From the NCBI GenBank assembly GCA_023481025.1, contig JAMCWV010000262.1:1-10820 (forward strand): a DNA stretch of 10,820 bases, written 5' to 3'. This DNA is from Gammaproteobacteria bacterium. Lineage in GTDB: Bacteria > Pseudomonadota > Gammaproteobacteria > Enterobacterales > Alteromonadaceae. The notes beneath the pieces are model-generated. The model was not told the origin of the DNA. It saw nothing but the letters and a program-made list of their open reading frames with translations, and searched no databases. Both the position numbers and the translations under genes were made by a program. Each line of letters opens with the position of its first letter. Positions within the stretch are counted from its first letter, which is position 1. Positions 1-7,882 of this stretch are shown one piece after another.

Positions 1-413
1 ACAAAGCTGGCTTCGCAACGTCTCAGTCTGCCTACGAAGAAGCGTTTGACGCCTTATTCGATGGGCTCGCGACACTTGAACAGAAATTAGCTGGCCAACG
101 CTACCTTGCTGGTTCTCAGTTAACCGAAGCAGATTGGCGACTGTTTACGACCTTAGTTCGTTTTGACGCGGTTTACGTTGGACACTTTAAATGTAACCTC
201 AAACGCATTGTTGATTACCCAAACCTGTGGAATTTTGTTCGCGAATTGTACCAAGTCGAGGGTGTTGCGGAAACAGTGCGTATGGACCACATCAAAACCC
301 ATTACTATGTCAGTCATGACATGATTAACCCGACCGGTGTCGTACCGAAAGGGCCTGAATTAGATTTTACCGCACCACACGACCGTCACAAGCTGGCGGC
401 GGGTCAAGCGTAG
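1..413 (+). CDS. yqjG: Glutathionyl-hydroquinone reductase (xi-class glutathione transferase), C-terminal part
   Basis: The 5' end lies outside the window. The frame is open from base 3 to the TAG at 411-413 and gives 136 residues. The visible part is the all-helical C-terminal domain of an Omega/Xi-type glutathione transferase. Hallmarks are KAGFATSQSAYEEA at the window start, QLTEADWRLFTTLVRFDAVY, HFKCN, and INPTGVVPKGP near the end; all are close to E. coli YqjG. The family reduces glutathionyl-hydroquinones in the cytosol using glutathione and a catalytic cysteine in the N-terminal thioredoxin-fold domain. That cysteine is not visible here, so activity cannot be judged. The pirin gene starts 10 bases after the stop and its ribosome binding site overlaps this stop codon, so the two genes are probably co-transcribed. 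Identification as YqjG type is confident; the symbol rests on similarity. Confidence 0.93.
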   Translation, partial: KAGFATSQSAYEEAFDALFDGLATLEQKLAGQRYLAGSQLTEADWRLFTTLVRFDAVYVGHFKCNLKRIVDYPNLWNFVRELYQVEGVAETVRMDHIKTHYYVSHDMINPTGVVPKGPELDFTAPHDRHKLAAGQA

Positions 414-423
414 GAGCAATGGT

Positions 424-1254
424 ATGAGCCAAACTATTATTAAACATCGCGTTCGTGGTATGCCTGCGCAAGATGGTGCTGGCGTTAAGTTGAGCCGTGT
501 GATTAATCAACCTGCATTTCGTCATCGCGATCCAATACTGATGCTCGACGAATTTAAGTCAGATAATCCGAACGACTACATTGCTGGTTTTCCACCACAT
601 CCACATCGTGGCTTTTGTACCTTAACCTACATGTTGGCCGGGAATATGGCGCATGAAGATTCTAAGGGTAATAAAGGCGAAATCACTAGCGGTGGTTTGC
701 AGTGGATGAAAGCGGCGCGAGGCATGATCCACTCGGAAATGCCAAAGCAGAAAGATGGCCTCATGTGGGGGTTCCAGCTTTGGTTAAATTTGCCCGCTGC
801 CGAGAAAATGAGTGAACCTTAGTATGCGGATATCCCAGCAGCGCAGGTGCCAGAAGTCGATGTCGATGGTGGTATCGTGCGTGTCTTGTCTGGGCAGTTT
901 CAGGGGGAAACGGGGCCTGTTAAAGCGCCGGGACGCGAGTTTCTCTACCTCGATTATCGTATCAGCACGCCGGCCCAATTCGCTTTACCACAACAGGGTC
1001 AGCAAACACGACTGCTGTATGTGTATAAAGGTGCAGTGACGATTGCGGGAATTACTGCGCAAGCAGGCGAGCTACTCGAGTTAGCCGATGATGCGGATGT
1101 AACCGTTGAAATTGCTAATGCGGTCGAATTCTTACTGATTGCCGCGAAACCGATCGGTGAACCGATCGCGCAATATGGTCCGTTTGTAATGAACACAGAA
1201 GCAGAATTACGCCAAGCGTTCATGGATTATCAGAACGGTACGTTGCATCAGTAG
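424..1254 (+). pseudogene. Pirin family protein (quercetin 2,3-dioxygenase-like bicupin), interrupted by an in-frame amber codon
   Basis: The gene reads from ATG 424 (GGAG at 413-416 upstream) to TAG 1252-1254 in one frame, but a TAG at 820-822 breaks it after codon 132. Without that codon the product would be 276 residues, a usual length for bacterial pirins. The N-terminal cupin carries HPHRGF and IHSEMP, giving the four iron ligands of the family: His59, His61, His103 and Glu105. After the stop the same frame continues with YADIPA and the C-terminal cupin with no further stop for 143 codons. No base is missing or added, so this is a nonsense change, not a frameshift. Pirins are iron-binding cupins; some oxidise quercetin, others act as regulators. 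The gene may be a recent pseudogene, may make only the N-terminal cupin, may be read through, or may reflect a base-call error. GTG 847 could in principle restart the second half, but I see no good ribosome binding site there. Confidence 0.88.
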
Positions 1255-1297
1255 GTTGGCTCATCAATTAATTCCATAACTTTTCCCTACCAATCGG

Positions 1298-1336
1298 AAA
1301 CGTGTCTGGCATACTAATGGTCAGACACGTTTTTTT
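1298..1336 (+). terminator. Rho-independent terminator after the pirin gene
   Basis: An 11-bp perfect stem pairs 1298-1308 (AAACGTGTCTG) with 1322-1332 (CAGACACGTTT), with a 13-base loop and a run of seven T at 1330-1336. It ends the yqjG-pirin transcript. The T run stops only 12 bases before the xerD start codon, so any xerD transcript starting upstream would carry this hairpin. Confidence 0.88.
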
Positions 1337-1348
1337 GGTGTGGCCGAA

Positions 1349-2227
1349 ATGACCGATATTGACGAGTTCCTCGATAAGCTTTGGTTACAACAAGGGGTAA
1401 GTCAACACACGTTGGCGGCCTATCGAAGTGATTTGCAACACTTTCAACAGTGGCTCGAGAAACAGTCCGGTACTTTAGCGCAAGCCAGTAGCGACGATAT
1501 TACTAGCTACTTAGGTGTCCGCCGTGAACTTGGCTTAAAGGCGCGTTCGCAGGCGCGTTTGTTAAGCAGTTTGCGGAAGTATTATGGCTACTTATTGCGT
1601 ACTAAGCAGCGTAACGATGATCCAACCGCACATTTAAACAGCCCGAAATTACCCGCATCACTGCCGAAGTCAATTAGTGAGCAAGATATCAATGCGCTTT
1701 TACAAGCGCCGGTCACCAACGAACCTTTGGGTCTGCGAGACAAAGCGATGTTGGAGTTATTGTACGCCACAGGGCTGCGTGTAAGTGAACTGGTGGCGTT
1801 AAAGTTGAGTGAGGTAAGCCTCCGCCAAGGTCTAGTGCGGGTGGTCGGTAAAGGTGATAAGGAGCGTTTGGTGCCGATGGGCGAAGAAGCGCTGCATTGG
1901 TTAGAGCAGTATTTGCGCTATAGTCGCCCGGAAATGATGAAAGCAAGCACGGATGTGATTTTCTTATCGCAACGCGGTCAACAAATGACGCGGCAGACAT
2001 TTTGGCATCGAATTCGCCGGTACGCGTTGCAAGCCGGGTTGCCCGAATCAATTTCGCCGCACCGACTTCGTCATGCTTTTGCAACCCACTTACTCAATCA
2101 TGGTGCCGACTTGCGTGCCTTGCAAATGCTGCTCGGGCATGCTGATATAGCCACCACACAAATCTATACCCAAGTCGCCAAAGCGCGATTAAAACAACTT
2201 CACGAAATCCACCATCCTCGTGGTTGA
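1349..2227 (+). CDS. xerD: Site-specific tyrosine recombinase XerD
   Basis: XerD acts with XerC at the dif site to resolve chromosome dimers, switched on by FtsK at the septum. The 292-residue product matches E. coli XerD (298 residues) throughout. Residues about 1-90 form the SAM-like core-binding domain and about 105-285 the catalytic domain. The catalytic set is complete: Arg144 (TGLRVSEL), Lys168 (GKGDKERL), His238 and Arg241 (SPHRLRHAFATH), His264 (LLGHAD) and nucleophile Tyr273 (TTQIYT). I prefer ATG 1349 because the product then begins like E. coli XerD; an in-frame GTG at 1340 would add three residues. The ribosome binding site is weak (GGTG at 1337-1340). The gene starts directly behind a terminator, and I find no clear promoter of its own. 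RecJ follows with a 24-base gap. Invertible-element recombinases are excluded by the strong XerD-specific match and the context. Confidence 0.97.
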   Translation: MTDIDEFLDKLWLQQGVSQHTLAAYRSDLQHFQQWLEKQSGTLAQASSDDITSYLGVRRELGLKARSQARLLSSLRKYYGYLLRTKQRNDDPTAHLNSPKLPASLPKSISEQDINALLQAPVTNEPLGLRDKAMLELLYATGLRVSELVALKLSEVSLRQGLVRVVGKGDKERLVPMGEEALHWLEQYLRYSRPEMMKASTDVIFLSQRGQQMTRQTFWHRIRRYALQAGLPESISPHRLRHAFATHLLNHGADLRALQMLLGHADIATTQIYTQVAKARLKQLHEIHHPRG

Positions 2228-2251
2228 TTGTCCATAACTAGAAGTAGAACT

Positions 2252-3979
2252 ATGTCGAGTTCCTTACTAACACCACAACTTCAACGCCGCGGTGGGTCAA
2301 TCTCCGAACAATTGGATCCGTCGTTACCTGTGATTCTACGCCGGATTTACGCGAATCGTGGCGTCACCACAATGCAAGAACTTGACCTCTCTGCGCGCGG
2401 GCTGATTCATTTTCAACAGTTAAAGGACTGTGAACGCGCGGCGGAGATTGTGGCAGGTGCCATTGAGCAGCATCGGAAAATTTGTATTTGCGGCGATTTT
2501 GATGCGGACGGTGCGACCAGCGTGGCATTACTTATGTCGGCGTTGCGCGCCATGGGCGCAACCCAGCTGATGTATTTGGTGCCTAACCGATTTGCTGATG
2601 GTTATGGTTTGTCGCCAGGGTTAGTCGATTACGCCCACCAACAAGGCGCTGAACTGCTGATTACCGTCGACAATGGTATCAGCAGCTTCACTGGTGTTGA
2701 ACGAGCGAATCAGTTGGGTTTGCAAGTGATCATTACCGACCACCATTTGCAAGGCGCTGCGCTACCGGCTGCGGCCGCAATCGTCAACCCCAACCGCTTC
2801 GACTGTTCCTTTCCGAGTAAGAGTTTGGCCGGTGTTGGTGTTGCGTTCTATCTGCTGTTGGCTGTGCGAGCTCGATTCCGACAACACCGTCCTGATCATA
2901 TTGCGGCAAAAATTAACATTGCTGATTATCTTGATCTTGTGGCTCTAGGCTCGGTCGCTGATGTCGTACCCTTGGACTACAATAACCGAATTCTCGTCCA
3001 GCAAGGACTCGGTCGCATTCGGGAAGGCCGCTGTCGTCCGGGAATTTTGGCTTTATTGGAAGTAGCGGGGCGCGATTATCGGCAAATCAGTGCAGCCGAT
3101 CTGGGCTTCGCTGTCGGCCCGCGGATTAATGCTGCAGGCCGTTTAGATGATATTCAAATGGGCATTGAGTGTCTGTTAGCGCCTGACTTTCAGCAAGCCC
3201 GGATGATTGCATTGCGATTAGATGAATTGAATCGTCAGCGTCGTCAAATTGAGGTGGATATGCAGGCGGACGCCGAGCGGTGTTTGGCCCAGTTGAGTCT
3301 TCAGGAGCAACTTCCGTCGATTTTGACTGTGCAAGACGAAAGCTTCCATCAAGGTGTTATTGGCATTCTCGCTGGTCGATTGAAAGAACAATATTATCGT
3401 CCGGTCATGGTATTTGCTCCAGCGGATGGTGATGAACTGAAAGGCTCCTGCCGTTCCGTCACTGGCGTTCATATTCGTGATCTATTGGCCCAAGTTGCCA
3501 GTGAAGCGCCAGGTGTTATCTCGCGTTTCGGCGGTCATGCAATGGCAGCTGGCTTATCCGTTCCGCGCGCTGCGTGGGCAGAGTTCAATGCAGTGCTGCA
3601 ACGCGTTGCTATGGATTGGATTGGCGAAGGCGACTTATCACGGGTGATTTGGTCGGATGGTGAACTTGGCAGTGCAGAGCTTACACTGCAATCCGCACAG
3701 GTCTTACAAAGCGCTGGGCCATTTGGGCAAGACTTCCCTGCGCCAGTTTTTGATGGTCAATTCCGTGTGCTGGATCGACGTTGGCTGAAAGATGTGCACT
3801 TGAAACTGCAGCTTCAGCCAATAACTGGTGGTCCAGCGCTCGATGCGATCGCATTTAACGTTCCCCGGGCGGCGTGGGAATGGCGTGAACAACAGGAAAT
3901 ACATCTGGTTTATCGTCTTGACGTCAATGAATTTCGCGGAGTTCAATCGGTGCAATTGATGATCGAACACATCTTTTGA
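2252..3979 (+). CDS. recJ: Single-stranded-DNA-specific 5'-3' exonuclease RecJ
   Basis: RecJ degrades single-stranded DNA from the 5' end in the RecF recombination pathway, mismatch repair and base excision repair. The product from ATG 2252 is 575 residues, against 577 in E. coli. DHH-superfamily motifs are intact: DFDADG (residues 82-87), VDNG (139-142), DHH (163-165), LVALGSVADVVPLD, and RINAAGRLDD (291-300). The DHHA1 domain carries GGHAMAAG (427-434). The C-terminal OB-fold region ends in NEFRGVQSVQLMI. The frame also opens at TTG 2228, directly after the xerD stop; ATG 2252 is chosen because it gives the family length and has a purine-rich GAAG/AGTAGA stretch just upstream. In E. coli dsbC separates xerD and recJ; here nothing lies between, so recJ probably depends on xerD transcription. 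Confidence 0.97.
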   Translation: MSSSLLTPQLQRRGGSISEQLDPSLPVILRRIYANRGVTTMQELDLSARGLIHFQQLKDCERAAEIVAGAIEQHRKICICGDFDADGATSVALLMSALRAMGATQLMYLVPNRFADGYGLSPGLVDYAHQQGAELLITVDNGISSFTGVERANQLGLQVIITDHHLQGAALPAAAAIVNPNRFDCSFPSKSLAGVGVAFYLLLAVRARFRQHRPDHIAAKINIADYLDLVALGSVADVVPLDYNNRILVQQGLGRIREGRCRPGILALLEVAGRDYRQISAADLGFAVGPRINAAGRLDDIQMGIECLLAPDFQQARMIALRLDELNRQRRQIEVDMQADAERCLAQLSLQEQLPSILTVQDESFHQGVIGILAGRLKEQYYRPVMVFAPADGDELKGSCRSVTGVHIRDLLAQVASEAPGVISRFGGHAMAAGLSVPRAAWAEFNAVLQRVAMDWIGEGDLSRVIWSDGELGSAELTLQSAQVLQSAGPFGQDFPAPVFDGQFRVLDRRWLKDVHLKLQLQPITGGPALDAIAFNVPRAAWEWREQQEIHLVYRLDVNEFRGVQSVQLMIEHIF

Positions 3980-3997
3980 TTTTCCTTGGAACCTCTG

Positions 3998-4024
3998 TTG
4001 TTTAGACTCGAAATCAGCTAGAAT
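3998..4024 (+). promoter_or_regulatory. Candidate sigma-70 promoter for prfB-lysS
   Basis: A good -10 box, TAGAAT (4019-4024), is followed by a GC-rich discriminator (ACGCGGC). A weaker -35 box, TTGTTT (3998-4003), lies 15 bases upstream, shorter than the ideal 17. Transcription from here would leave a leader of roughly 100 bases before prfB. A GC-rich discriminator is typical of growth-rate or stringent control of translation genes; that is inference. A second weak candidate has TTGACC at 4052-4057 but no convincing -10. Confidence 0.5.
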
Positions 4025-4135
4025 ACGCGGCTATTTTTGCCATTGTAGTGGTTGACCTTATGTGTTTACGCAACGTATGTGTTGTAAAGGTAAAGGCGCC
4101 GCTACGTCAAAGTCAGACACTCGGGACTAAATACG

Positions 4136-5234
4136 ATGCTGGAAAGCAACGCAATTGCCAATCAAATTGAAGACCTCAAGCAGCGCATGGCGCAGCTTAG
4201 GGGGTATCTTTGACTTAGAGACAAAATCTGAACGTCTCGAAGAAGTTGAACGTGAGCTCGAAGATCCAAAGGTCTGGAACGAGCCAGAAAAAGCGCAAGC
4301 ACTCGGTAAAGAACGAGCGAACTTAGAACAAATCGTGCACACCTTTCGTGACCTCGAGCAGGGTTTGCAAGACGCGGCTGGCTTTCTTGAGCTGGCAAGC
4401 GAAGAAGACGACGAAGACATGTTGATCGAAGCGGACCAAGAAGTGGGTAAGTGGCGCAAGGCGCTCGAGCTGCTTGAATTTCGTCGCATGTTTTCGGGGC
4501 CCAACGACGCGAATGACTGTTATCTCGACTTGCAAGCAGGCTCTGGCGGCACAGAAGCGCAAGACTGGTGTAGCATGTTGTTACGCATGTATTTACGCTG
4601 GGGTGAAGCCCATGGCATGAAAACCGAAATCACCGAGTTATCTGAGGGTGAAGTTGCCGGCATCAAGTCCGCGACAATTCGCTTTGCGGGTGATCATGCT
4701 TTTGGCTGGTTACGCACCGAAACCGGTGTTCACCGTTTAGTTCGAAAGTCGCCATTTGATTCCGGCAACCGTCGACACACCTCATTTGCTTCGGCATTTG
4801 CCTATCCGGAAATTGATGACGATATTGAGATCGATATCAATCCAGCAGACTTGCGCATTGATACCTATCGTGCTTCGGGTGCGGGCGGACAGCACGTTAA
4901 CCGGACTGACTCAGCGGTGCGAATTACCCACGAACCGTCAGGTATTGTCGTTCAGTGCCAAAGTGATCGCTCCCAGCATAAAAACAAAGATGCGGCGATG
5001 AAGCAGCTTCGTGCCAAACTTTATGAAATGGAAATTCAAAAGCAAAATGAAGCGAAACAAGCGCTCGAAGACACCAAGTCAGACATTGGTTGGGGTAGCC
5101 AGATTCGCTCTTACGTACTCGATGACTCACGTATTAAAGATCTCCGTACTGGTGTGGAAACACGCAACACCCAAGCGGTACTGGACGGTGACTTAGACCG
5201 TTTTATTCAAGCTAGTTTGAAATCTGGCTTGTAA
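4136..5234 (+). CDS. prfB: Peptide chain release factor 2 (RF2), made by programmed +1 frameshift
   Basis: RF2 recognises UAA and UGA stop codons in the ribosomal A site and triggers peptide release. The coding sequence is 4136-4210 joined to 4212-5234, skipping T4211. The first 25 codons end with CTT followed by an in-frame TGA (4211-4213); a +1 slip continues at GAC. The joined product is 365 residues, identical in length to E. coli RF2. The anticodon-like tripeptide SPF falls at 205-207 and the catalytic GGQ at 250-252, the same numbers as in E. coli. Residue 246 is alanine, the common bacterial state, not the threonine of E. coli K-12. An acidic, helical N-terminal domain comes first (about 1-110). 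ATG 4136 has a weak GGGA at 4123-4126. LysS starts 37 bases after the stop, as in the prfB-lysS operon of enterobacteria. Reading only the unshifted downstream frame would miss the true N terminus. Confidence 0.98.
4199..4214 (+). promoter_or_regulatory. RF2 programmed +1 frameshift site
   Basis: The sequence AGGGGGTATCTTTGAC contains the three known elements: an internal Shine-Dalgarno-like AGGGGG, the slippery CTT codon, and a poorly terminating TGA followed by C. When RF2 is scarce, the ribosome pauses at UGA and the Leu-tRNA slips from CUU to UUU, so full-length RF2 is made. When RF2 is plentiful, it terminates its own translation at codon 26. The site is identical to the E. coli one as I recall it. 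Confidence 0.97.
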
Positions 5235-5271
5235 CCTTACGCCACGAAGTAAAGACGATTGAGGAATATCT

Positions 5272-6789
5272 ATGACTGATAAACAGCAGCCAGAAGCCCA
5301 AGATTTAAATCAACAAATCCGTGAGCGTAAACAGAAATTAAAACAGTTGCGGGAAGCAGGAAATCCGTTTCCGAATGACTTTCGCCGCGACAGTTTAGCC
5401 GCTGATTTGCACGGCGCACATGGCGACAAAGACGGTGATGTGCTTGTTGCCGAGGGTATTCGCGTGCACATCGCTGGTCGAATGATGCTTCGTCGCATCA
5501 TGGGTAAAGCGAGTTTTGCGACCTTGCAAGACATGAGCGGTCAAATTCAAGTGTATGTTGCTCGTGATAACTTGCCTGAAGGTGTCTACAACGATGGCTT
5601 TAAGAAGTGGGATTTAGGCGACATTATTGCTGCTAGCGGTACCTTGTTTAAAACCAAAACCGGTGAGCTTACCGTCCAAGTCGATGATATCCGTTTACTG
5701 ACAAAGGCATTACGACCGTTACCGGATAAATTCCATGGTTTAGCGGATCAAGAAACTCGTTATCGTCAGCGCTATCTCGATTTGATTGTTAATCAACAGT
5801 CGCGTGATACTTTCGTCATGCGCAGTAAAGCGATCGATTACATTCGCCGCTTCCTTGCTGAGCGTGACTTCTTAGAAGTTGAAACGCCGATGATGCAGAC
5901 GATTCCAGGTGGCGCGTCGGCACGTCCATTCGTCACCCATCACAATGCTTTGGATATGGATCTGTATTTGCGTATCGCCCCAGAGTTGTATCTGAAACGG
6001 TTAGTCGTCGGTGGTTTTGAGAAGGTATTTGAAATCAATCGTAACTTCCGCAATGAAGGCTTGTCGACGCGACACAATCCTGAATTTACCATGCTTGAAT
6101 TCTACTGGGGCTATGCGGATTATCATGATCTGATGGACTTGACTGAAACCATGGTACGCGGTTTGTGCATGGCGTTATTAGGTAGTGCCGATGTTCAGTA
6201 TCAAGGTGAAACATTCCACTTCGGTGAACCGTTTGCGCGTTTAACCGTCGTTGACGCTATCCTGCAGTACAACCCTGAACTCAGTCGGGAAGCCGTGTTG
6301 GACCTCGCGCAAGCAACAGCATACGCAGAAAAATTAGGCATTAAAGTTCAAAAGAATTGGGGATTGGGTAAGATTCAAATTGAAATCTTCGAGGAAACCG
6401 CTGAGCATCAATTAATGCAACCAACCTTCATAACTGCCTATCCGGCAGAAGTGTCGCCATTAGCGCGTCGTAGCGACGACGACCCATTTGTAACTGACCG
6501 CTTTGAATTCTTTGTCGGTGGTCGTGAGATTGCCAACGGTTTCTCCGAGTTAAACGACGCTGAAGATCAGGCGCAACGCTTCAAAGATCAAGTGGAACAA
6601 AAAGAGGCAGGTGATGCTGAGGCAATGTTTTACGATGCAGACTATGTCACTGCTTTAGAATACGGCTTACCACCGACGGCGGGCGAGGGAATCGGTATTG
6701 ATCGACTGGTCATGTTATTGACGGATTCGCCTTCCATTCGCGACGTCTTGTTATTTCCGCATATGCGGCCGAGTGGTAAACAGGATTAG
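5272..6789 (+). CDS. lysS: Lysyl-tRNA synthetase, class II
   Basis: The cytosolic enzyme charges tRNA-Lys with lysine using ATP. The product is 505 residues, the same length as E. coli LysS. An N-terminal helix is followed by the OB-fold anticodon-binding domain (about 62-145; [20 protein letters not shown]). The class II catalytic core then shows motif 1 (about 184-213, ending [12 protein letters not shown]), motif 2 ([20 protein letters not shown], 259-278) and motif 3 ([13 protein letters not shown], 471-483). ATG 5272 is preceded by GAGG at 5261-5264 at normal spacing. It forms an operon with prfB and is followed by an intrinsic terminator. Confidence 0.98.
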   Translation: MTDKQQPEAQDLNQQIRERKQKLKQLREAGNPFPNDFRRDSLAADLHGAHGDKDGDVLVAEGIRVHIAGRMMLRRIMGKASFATLQDMSGQIQVYVARDNLPEGVYNDGFKKWDLGDIIAASGTLFKTKTGELTVQVDDIRLLTKALRPLPDKFHGLADQETRYRQRYLDLIVNQQSRDTFVMRSKAIDYIRRFLAERDFLEVETPMMQTIPGGASARPFVTHHNALDMDLYLRIAPELYLKRLVVGGFEKVFEINRNFRNEGLSTRHNPEFTMLEFYWGYADYHDLMDLTETMVRGLCMALLGSADVQYQGETFHFGEPFARLTVVDAILQYNPELSREAVLDLAQATAYAEKLGIKVQKNWGLGKIQIEIFEETAEHQLMQPTFITAYPAEVSPLARRSDDDPFVTDRFEFFVGGREIANGFSELNDAEDQAQRFKDQVEQKEAGDAEAMFYDADYVTALEYGLPPTAGEGIGIDRLVMLLTDSPSIRDVLLFPHMRPSGKQD

Positions 6790-6815
6790 TGGTTTAGACT
6801 ACTCTTGATAAAGCG

Positions 6816-6847
6816 AGCCCTTACAGTTCTCTCTGTAGGGGCTTTTT
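6816..6847 (+). terminator. Rho-independent terminator of the prfB-lysS operon
   Basis: An 11-bp stem with one T-G wobble pairs 6816-6826 (AGCCCTTACAG) with 6833-6843 (CTGTAGGGGCT). The loop is six bases (TTCTCT) and a T run spans 6843-6847. It lies between lysS and the convergent EAL gene; no T run is present on the opposite strand, so it mainly serves lysS. Confidence 0.88.
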
Positions 6848-6848
6848 A

Positions 6849-7673
6849 CTAATAATTACACAGGGTTTTTTGATACGCTTGCCACCAATTCGCTAACTCT
6901 TCTTTGAACATAGGCTTACCAATAAAATACCCTTGGACGATATCGACACCCAAACGCTTAGCGAGATCAAGCGTGTCTTGATCTTCAATACATTCTGCAG
7001 TAATCAAAACATCGCTATGACGGGCAACGGTAATCGCTGATTGGGCAAGAAAGCGTGATTCTTTGTCTTTGACCATCGCTTTGGTGATGGTGTAATCGAG
7101 CTTTAATTCATATAAGTGCATGCGATCGATATTTAACGCCGTTGCGTCGGAGGTGCCGAAATCGTCAAGCGCGACTAAAAATCCAGCTTCCCGAAACTGA
7201 TCCAGTAACAAAGAAAATGTTTGAAAGTCGTCGGTGACAACTGATTCGGGGAAGTCGAGGATCAACTGTTTTGGTTTTAAACCGGATTGTTCGCAGATGC
7301 GCAGCAACTCTGTGAGAAAGTCCGGGTGACGAAACGATAAAGGACTAATATTGATTGAAAGTTTGAGCGCATGACTTTGATTATATTGTTTGAAAATCGG
7401 CGCAGCTTGTTCGATGACGAAAAAAGTCAGTTGATCGATGAGTTCTTGGCTTTCGGCAATGTGAATAAACTGAGCTGGGGCGATGTACCCCCGTTGTGGA
7501 TGTTGCCATCGCGCAAAAACCTCAAATCCATGCAGTAATTGAGTATGCACGTTCACACGCGGCTGCAATGCAACCGAGAATTGCTCATGGAGTAAATGCT
7601 CAGACAACCGTGAAATAGGTTGTGGCATCGACAGGACTTTCTTCTCCGTTTCCTGTGTTAATGCTTTACTCAT
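6849..7673 (-). CDS. Stand-alone EAL-domain protein (cyclic-di-GMP phosphodiesterase-like)
   Basis: The 274-residue product is one EAL domain (about 28-265) with a short N-terminal tail and no visible sensor, GGDEF or membrane segment, so it is probably cytosolic. EAL enzymes hydrolyse cyclic-di-GMP to pGpG. Aligning by eye to the residue numbers I recall for RocR gives a near-constant offset: Glu51 (EVFAR, in place of EALLR), Asn108 (NIS), Asp170-Asp171 (DDFGTS), Lys191 (LKLD), Glu227 (AECIE) and Gln247 (QGYF) are kept. The metal-binding glutamate of the LExTE motif is aspartate here (Asp140, in LDFPES), and the threonine is proline; Glu143 remains. The enzyme may be weak, altered or purely a binding protein. 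ATG 7671-7673 has GGGGG nine bases upstream. The gene converges on lysS. Confidence 0.9.
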   Translation of the reverse strand: MSKALTQETEKKVLSMPQPISRLSEHLLHEQFSVALQPRVNVHTQLLHGFEVFARWQHPQRGYIAPAQFIHIAESQELIDQLTFFVIEQAAPIFKQYNQSHALKLSINISPLSFRHPDFLTELLRICEQSGLKPKQLILDFPESVVTDDFQTFSLLLDQFREAGFLVALDDFGTSDATALNIDRMHLYELKLDYTITKAMVKDKESRFLAQSAITVARHSDVLITAECIEDQDTLDLAKRLGVDIVQGYFIGKPMFKEELANWWQAYQKTLCNY

Positions 7674-7713
7674 ACGACATTACCCCCAAAATCCTTATCC
7701 TTGGGACGAACGA

Positions 7714-7728
7714 TTGCAACGTTTGCAA
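7714..7728. promoter_or_regulatory. Operator-like palindrome TTGCAA-N3-TTGCAA
   Basis: Two copies of the self-complementary hexamer TTGCAA flank CGT, giving a 15-base inverted repeat about 40-55 bases upstream of the EAL start codon. Two more TTGCA motifs on the minus strand lie nearby (7775-7779 and 7781-7785). The CG centre recalls LacI/PurR-family operators, but the site is one base shorter than their usual 16-base dyad. The regulator is unknown. Confidence 0.4.
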
Positions 7729-7755
7729 GACTCTTATTGCTGGATATTTATACGC

Positions 7756-7785
7756 AGTGTAGTTTGAAATGGCCTGCAAGTGCAA
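7756..7785 (-). promoter_or_regulatory. Candidate promoter for the EAL gene
   Basis: On the minus strand, TTGCAC (7780-7785) is followed after 18 bases by TACACT (7756-7761). The base before the -10 box is C, giving CTACACT, which resembles RpoS-type -10 elements. A TATAAA at 7747-7752 is an alternative -10 without a fitting -35. Transcription would pass through the TTGCAA palindrome. Confidence 0.35.
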
Positions 7786-7882
7786 TCTGAAGTGGAAAAA
7801 ACACGGATTAAATCAGAAAAGTATGACTGAAAAGCCCAGTCTGATGGCACTTATTGTGCAGGTAAGAGATTGTCTAAAGTGA

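Noticed and set aside
1256..1282. Possible xerD promoter, TTGGCT with TAACTT
   Set aside because: Spacing of 15 bases and poor -10 match; it also lies upstream of the terminator hairpin.
1713..2084. Minus-strand 123-codon frame opposite xerD
   Set aside because: Lies wholly inside a well-conserved gene and encodes nothing recognisable.
1349..2227. XerD-like recombinase as an integron or mobile-element integrase
   Set aside because: Near full-length match to housekeeping XerD, conserved neighbours and no attachment sites or inverted repeats nearby.
4060..4167. A 36-codon-range upstream frame starting ATG 4060 that overlaps the prfB start
   Set aside because: No ribosome binding site, no recognisable protein features, and it runs through the frame of prfB by chance; a leader-peptide role cannot be supported from sequence alone.
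4127..4562. Long minus-strand open frames opposite prfB
   Set aside because: Low-complexity serine-rich translation is the shadow of acidic prfB codons; no independent signals.
7823..7882. Plus-strand 19-codon frame in the intergenic region
   Set aside because: No ribosome binding site or promoter, and the length is expected by chance.
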